The notes under the pieces: generated by a model
Seen by the model: the letters and a program-made list of their open reading frames with translations, nothing else
What the model was told of the DNA's origin: nothing
Databases searched by the model: none
Program-made: the position numbers and the translations under genes
In this document: positions 41,410 to 45,281 of the stretch, one piece after another
Layout: every line of letters begins with the position of its first letter
Position numbering within the stretch: position 1 is the stretch's first letter
Source: DSUN01 sp035527715
GTDB lineage: Bacteria; Planctomycetota; PUPC01; DSUN01
Direction: 5' to 3'
Assembly (NCBI GenBank): GCA_035527715.1
Contig: DATKZY010000180.1
Span: forward strand, 1-45,281
Length of the DNA stretch: 45,281 nt

Positions 41410-42977
41410 CACGTCGCCTCCTCCCACTCGCACTTCTCCTGGCCGTGGCGGCCGGAGCGCTTGCTATCCGGTTGCCGCGTCTCGACTTGCGTCCCCTCCA
41501 CGGTGACGAGGCGGTCGAGGCCTTCAAGACCGGGCTCCTCTACGACAACGGCTTCTACCGCTACGACCCCCACGAGTACCACGGCCCCACCCTCCACTAC
41601 GCCACCCTCCCCTTCCTCTGGCTCAGCGGCGCCCGAAGCTTCGCCGACTCGTCCGAAGTCACGTTCCGCCTTGTAGATGTGGCGTTCGGAGTCGGCCTGA
41701 TTCTCCTCCTCCCGCTCCTGGCCGATGGCTTGGGCTGGCCGGCGACCCTTGTCGCCGCGGCCCTTACGGCCATCTCGCCGGCCATGGTCTTCTACAGCCG
41801 CTACTACGTCCACGAATCGCTCCTCGTCTTCTTCACCCTGGCGGCCATCGCAACTGCCTGGCGCTACGCGAGATGCGGCAAGCTGGCCTGGGCCATCCTG
41901 GCCGCGGCCTCCCTCGCCCTGATGCACGCGACCAAGGAAACCTGTGCCCTCGCCTTCATCGCCATGGCCCTCGCACTCGCCGCAAAGCTCGGCTGGCGCA
42001 AGATTTGGGGCGAGACGATCCGCGTTCGCGGCCTGATCAGGCCCCGTCACGTCGCCATCGCCATCGCCGCCGGCCTCGCCATCTCAGCCACCTTCTTCAC
42101 CTCGTTCTTCACGAACTGGCGTGGCCCGCTCGATTCTATCCTCGCGTTCGGCAATTACTTACAGCGATCCGGCGGAGCGGGCCTCCACGACCACCCCTGG
42201 CACTACTACCTGGGCATCCTGGCCTACGCCCGCTACGGCCCCGGCATCTGGTGGAGCGAGTGCCTCATCCTCGCCCTGGCCGCCATCGGCCTCGTCGCCG
42301 CCCTCTGGCCCTCGGGGCACGACAGGCCAAAGCCGCCCCTCCTCCGCTTCCTGGCCTTCTACACGCTCATCCTCACAAGTCTATACGCCGCAGTGCCTTA
42401 CAAGACGCCCTGGTGCATGCTCAGCTTCCTCCACGGCATGATCCTCCTGGCCGGCGTGGGCACCGTGGCACTCATCCGCCTGGTGCCGACGCACCTGCTC
42501 AAAGCCGTCGCCACCCTGCTCCTCGCCCTGGGCGGCTGGCAGCTTGCGGGCCAGGCCTGGCGAGCCAGCCTCGACCGCCGCTGGGTCGCCGACCGCCGCA
42601 ACCCCTACGTCTACGCCCACACGGCATTCGACCTGCTGGAAATCCCCCGCCGTGCCGAGCAGATCGCCGCGCTGCATCCCCAAGGCCACCAGATGGTTAT
42701 AAAGATCATCTGCCCCGACCGCGACTACTGGCCTCTCCCCTTCTACCTCCGCCGCTTCCCCCACATCGGCTACTGGGACGCCCCGCCCCCCGACCCCGAC
42801 GCCCCGCTCATCATCGGCTCCACCCAGTTCGCCGAGGAGTTGGAGAAGAAGCTCGGCGGCCGCTACTTCGTCGAGACCCGCGGCCTGCGCCCCACCATTC
42901 GCCTCAACGTCTTCATCCGCAAGGACTTATGGGACGCCTTCCTCGCCCGCCAGGCCCACGCGGCCCCGCAGCCGTAG
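41406..42977 (+). CDS. Agl23-like (TIGR03663-type) multi-spanning membrane glycosyltransferase-family protein
   Basis: A 523-residue membrane protein with about ten hydrophobic helices. The first extracytoplasmic loop holds RPLHGDEAVEAFKTGLL and YRYDPHEYHGPTLHY, the signature of the TIGR03663 / flippase activity-associated Agl23 family, related to ArnT/PMT (GT39/GT-C) transferases where such an acidic residue (HGDEA) is catalytic. Further blocks are HDHPWHYYLGIL and VPYKTPWCMLSF. These proteins are thought to act in lipid-linked sugar transfer or flipping. The C-terminal 120 residues form a soluble domain. The ATG overlaps the stop of the second discoidin-like gene, suggesting that those exported proteins are partners or substrates (inference). 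Confidence 0.82.
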   Translation: MTRRLLPLALLLAVAAGALAIRLPRLDLRPLHGDEAVEAFKTGLLYDNGFYRYDPHEYHGPTLHYATLPFLWLSGARSFADSSEVTFRLVDVAFGVGLILLLPLLADGLGWPATLVAAALTAISPAMVFYSRYYVHESLLVFFTLAAIATAWRYARCGKLAWAILAAASLALMHATKETCALAFIAMALALAAKLGWRKIWGETIRVRGLIRPRHVAIAIAAGLAISATFFTSFFTNWRGPLDSILAFGNYLQRSGGAGLHDHPWHYYLGILAYARYGPGIWWSECLILALAAIGLVAALWPSGHDRPKPPLLRFLAFYTLILTSLYAAVPYKTPWCMLSFLHGMILLAGVGTVALIRLVPTHLLKAVATLLLALGGWQLAGQAWRASLDRRWVADRRNPYVYAHTAFDLLEIPRRAEQIAALHPQGHQMVIKIICPDRDYWPLPFYLRRFPHIGYWDAPPPDPDAPLIIGSTQFAEELEKKLGGRYFVETRGLRPTIRLNVFIRKDLWDAFLARQAHAAPQP

Positions 42978-42993
42978 CTCTGCGCAAATTCGG

Positions 42994-43098
42994 TCACTTT
43001 TCGACACGCCCCTTCATTTTTCGACACCCTCCCGGCGGCCCCGGATGCCGTTTGCGGAGTGACTCTTTTTGGACATTGGGGCGCTGTTTCTTGGACAT
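42994..43098. repeat. Four degenerate direct repeats TTTTYSGACA
   Basis: TCACTTTTCGACAC (42994-43007) and TCATTTTTCGACAC (43014-43027) are 20 bp apart; CTTTTTGGACAT (43064-43075) and TTTCTTGGACAT (43087-43098) are 23 bp apart. All share a T-run followed by CGACA or GGACA. Multiple short repeats at the end of an element are typical of IS21-type termini, but no transposase is near. The rest of the 334-bp gap to 43311 holds a CACAGAGACACAGAGG fragment of the dispersed repeat. Confidence 0.55.
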
Positions 43099-43311
43099 CT
43101 ACCTTCCCGCCGCGAGCACCTGCCAAGCGGCGGGAGCCAGCCGCCCCTGACCTGCCTTGCCACAGAGACACAGAGGACGCCGAGCCAACCCCACACAGCC
43201 CCAGCGGTCGAGCAAGATGAAGCGCGTCCTTAGGACTCGGGGCCGACGTATCAAAGGAGTCGGTGGGGCTGCATGGCATCGTTTGACGAGCCGCTCTGGT
43301 GGCGGCGTGCT

Positions 43312-45066
43312 CTAGCCGGGTGGCGCAGGAGCCCCGGGGTCAAAGACCCCGGCACTGGCCAGTTCGAGGAGTAGCTTGACCGCCTTGTCGGTTCTCTCAA
43401 GCAGGGAGTTGAAGTGACCTCTAAGGGTCCCGTGCTTGGCGCACAGTTCCCTGCGTATCTTGTCCCTCTCTTGTTGGCTGGCCGCGTGTGCGTCGAATTT
43501 TGTCCTCAGGAACTGCATCTCCTCCAGCGGCGAGACCACCGCGTCCACCTGCTGCGGGTCCACTGCCTTGGCGACCAGGACACTCCTCAGGAGCTTGATG
43601 CTTCCCAGCTTCGGCTCGCAACACCCCAGTGCTCTCGCGAGCCTCTTGAGGGAGGCATGCACCAAGCCCTCTACGACTAGCTGATCGAGGGTCTTGACCT
43701 CCCCCGACCACTCCGTCAGCACGTCGGTCACGACGTAATTCAGCCGTTGGCACAGGCCGGGATCGGGACAAACCCACAGTTTGTGCCCCACCTTCGACAG
43801 TTCCTCCAGCGAGCGCTTCAACGCCAACAGCGGCTTGTAGGAGTCATCCGGCACGCCTTGGAACCAGGTCCTGAATGTCCTCTCCGGTATCCTACCGCGG
43901 GGCGGTGGCGACGCATTGTGCTGTTTCCAGTGCTGTTGCTCTGAGTGGGGCAAGCGGCCGAGATACACTAGGCACGTGAAGACCTGGCCCGCATCGTTGA
44001 TGTCATAGGGTCTCAATGCCCAGGAGCCCCTACAGCTTATGTACCCTGCCCCCAACTCGTACTTTTCAGGGTCCTGCTTGTACCTGAGTAGGACGTCTGG
44101 CTTGAAGAAAGCGGGGGACATGCCGAAGGGCTTGTCTGACGGCTCAAAGTAGTTCCCGAGTTCCTCGGGGTCGCACGAGCATTCGGCGACCTCCTTGTGC
44201 TTGAAGTCCCACGCGACAAACCGCTCGTACTCTTTCGGTTCAGTTGTCTTCCCTGTGAGCATGGCGATCATCTTCTTCCGTGGATGGGTGCACCGGATGA
44301 TCTGGAACCCTCTCACCATGCTGACCGTGGGAGTTCCTTTGCCGTCCAAGAACAGACACCGTCGAGCGAACAACTCATTCCGGGGGTCGCCGACCTCAGA
44401 CTCCTCCTTGTCTGGCTCCATGCCGCTGACATCAGTGAACAGAAGCCGTTCGAACAATCGCAGGAGTACTGACCTTGTAGCAAACAAGTGGAAGGCTATC
44501 ACGTCCTCGCCGGCAGTGATTATGGATCGCTCATCTGAGTCGTCAATCCTGATAATCTCCTCGATGTCACCGTCCTCGGTCAGTCGGCAGTACGCCCGCC
44601 GCTCCTCGATCCAGTGCAGGTCATGCAGGTGAACAAGTCTCTGGGAAATCTCATGATAGGACTTGCTTGCAGTACGACCAGCGAACTCCCTCGTGTAGAC
44701 AATTGGCTCCGCCTTGGAGAGTATCCCAGAGCCAAGGGAGACCCGAGGGGCCTCGATGCGTACGTTCTTCGGCTGGCGGTTCTTCCCAATGGCATAGGCG
44801 AAGCTCCAGGAGCCCACGGAGAAGTCGTTCCACTCACGAAGCTCCGCGATGTAGTCCCCTTTCAGAGCACTCTCGGGCAGGATAACGGAACGGATGCAAG
44901 TCGGCCTCGGCCCTTGCTGACAGTGCAGAAGCACCTCCGGGCGAACCGAACTCAGGAGGAATTGCAGGAACTCCTCCTGCTGTAACCACTTCCTGTGCTC
45001 GGGGGTTCCGGGCGTGGGGATCTGTGAGAGACGTTCGAGGTCTTTCACAATATGGGGGGCAATCAT
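43312..45066 (-). CDS. Large protein of unknown function, probably acquired
   Basis: A 584-residue soluble protein of no recognised family. There is no signal peptide or membrane segment. A conserved-looking core lies near residues 300-370: CSCDPEELGNYFE, SPAFFKPDVLLRYKQDPEKY, ISCRGSWALRPYDINDAGQ and LGRLPHSEQQHWKQHNA. I recall similar blocks only from uncharacterised bacterial proteins, some near defence genes (weak recollection). The C-terminal 80 residues are charged and helical. The start at 45066 has AGGAGG (45074-45079) seven bases upstream; an upstream ATG at 45135 lacks one. GC content is clearly below that of core genes, similar to the HARE-HTH gene and the R-M recognition domain, so transfer is likely. 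Confidence 0.72.
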   Translation of the reverse strand: MIAPHIVKDLERLSQIPTPGTPEHRKWLQQEEFLQFLLSSVRPEVLLHCQQGPRPTCIRSVILPESALKGDYIAELREWNDFSVGSWSFAYAIGKNRQPKNVRIEAPRVSLGSGILSKAEPIVYTREFAGRTASKSYHEISQRLVHLHDLHWIEERRAYCRLTEDGDIEEIIRIDDSDERSIITAGEDVIAFHLFATRSVLLRLFERLLFTDVSGMEPDKEESEVGDPRNELFARRCLFLDGKGTPTVSMVRGFQIIRCTHPRKKMIAMLTGKTTEPKEYERFVAWDFKHKEVAECSCDPEELGNYFEPSDKPFGMSPAFFKPDVLLRYKQDPEKYELGAGYISCRGSWALRPYDINDAGQVFTCLVYLGRLPHSEQQHWKQHNASPPPRGRIPERTFRTWFQGVPDDSYKPLLALKRSLEELSKVGHKLWVCPDPGLCQRLNYVVTDVLTEWSGEVKTLDQLVVEGLVHASLKRLARALGCCEPKLGSIKLLRSVLVAKAVDPQQVDAVVSPLEEMQFLRTKFDAHAASQQERDKIRRELCAKHGTLRGHFNSLLERTDKAVKLLLELASAGVFDPGAPAPPG

Positions 45067-45142
45067 GCTTGTGCCTCCTAGGCTGCAGCTGATTGTACGC
45101 TCCTGAGGGGCGGCGTCAAGGGCGTTGGCGCACACACAGGCC

Positions 45143-45220
45143 GCGGGGCAGGGACGCCCCGCCTACAGGTTGCGGCGGGAGCCGCGTGCCGCTGCGTTGC
45201 GAAGCGGGAGCTTCGCAACG
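45143..45220. repeat. Dispersed palindromes in the terminal non-coding stretch
   Basis: GCGGGGC/GCCCCGC (45143-45162) and a perfect 11-bp stem CGTTGCGAAGC/GCTTCGCAACG with a GGGA tetraloop (45195-45220). Both look like dispersed intergenic hairpins. No gene is visible from 45067 to the end of the window. Confidence 0.6.
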
Positions 45221-45281
45221 AGGAGAGTTCAAGAGTTCTTGGGATGGTGGGGGTTCGGGGGCGGAAGCCCTTCTTGCGAAG

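Noticed and set aside
43334..43352. CCGGGGTC-AAA-GACCCCGG hairpin as terminator of the unknown gene
   Set aside because: It lies within the last codons before the stop and has no U-run, so it is more likely coding sequence or chance.
1..45281. tRNA or rRNA genes
   Set aside because: No cloverleaf with a TTC loop and CCA-type acceptor and no conserved rRNA segment was seen; a covariance scan would be needed to exclude them fully.

Overview
This is about 45 kb of GC-rich DNA (roughly two thirds G+C by eye) from a heterotrophic bacterium, most likely a member of the Planctomycetota or a close PVC-type relative. The evidence is the mix of families rather than any marker gene: two secreted PQQ-like propellers (one with the WPQWRGP start seen throughout planctomycetes), a DUF1080 lectin-fold protein, a Tat-type sulfatase, a SUMF1 protein, a discoidin/propeller protein with three c-type haem motifs, a VIT-VWA protein and an Agl23-like membrane protein. 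No rRNA, tRNA or CRISPR array was seen.

Layout. 33-9233 (minus): ceramidase-like protein, esterase, NHL propeller and a three-haem discoidin protein, tightly spaced and probably one transcript, then a type I glutamine synthetase. 9437-10675 (plus): PQQ-like propeller. 10680-13405 (minus): psd, pssA and a YkgJ-type cysteine-cluster gene form a phosphatidylethanolamine operon, followed by bioY. 13717-17697 (minus): a giant VIT-VWA-toroid-repeat protein. 17865-26079 (plus): an Old Yellow Enzyme relative; leuA behind a leucine attenuator; a SUMF1 lipoprotein; a lipoprotein phosphoesterase overlapping a sulfatase. 26418-29790 is accessory DNA: HARE-HTH/HNH nuclease, orphan Phd-type antitoxin and an IS110-family element. 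29791-36089: DUF1080 protein (minus), then a plus-strand run of unknown secreted protein, cation diffusion facilitator, bacterioferritin, PQQ-like propeller and sugar-isomerase-like protein. 36348-39593 (minus): single-chain restriction-modification enzyme between inverted copies of a 63-bp repeat. 39986-42977 (plus): two tandem discoidin-like paralogues and an Agl23-like protein. 43312-45066 (minus): large protein of unknown function.

How the parts work together. Many products carry Sec, Tat or lipoprotein signals and look like an extracytoplasmic system for degrading and sensing complex organic matter. The housekeeping genes cover ammonia assimilation, leucine synthesis, phosphatidylethanolamine synthesis, biotin uptake and iron or metal handling.

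The most distinctive features are non-coding. There is a complete leucine attenuator before leuA: promoter, leader peptide with clustered rare Leu codons, antiterminator and terminator. There is also an unusual density of palindromic elements. Three loci carry paired hairpins whose arm sequence is shared within a locus but differs between loci. A fourth carries inverted copies of a hairpin with covarying stems. There is a 305-bp MITE-like element with perfect 30-bp terminal repeats. Several short dispersed repeats have been built into the ends or middle of genes.
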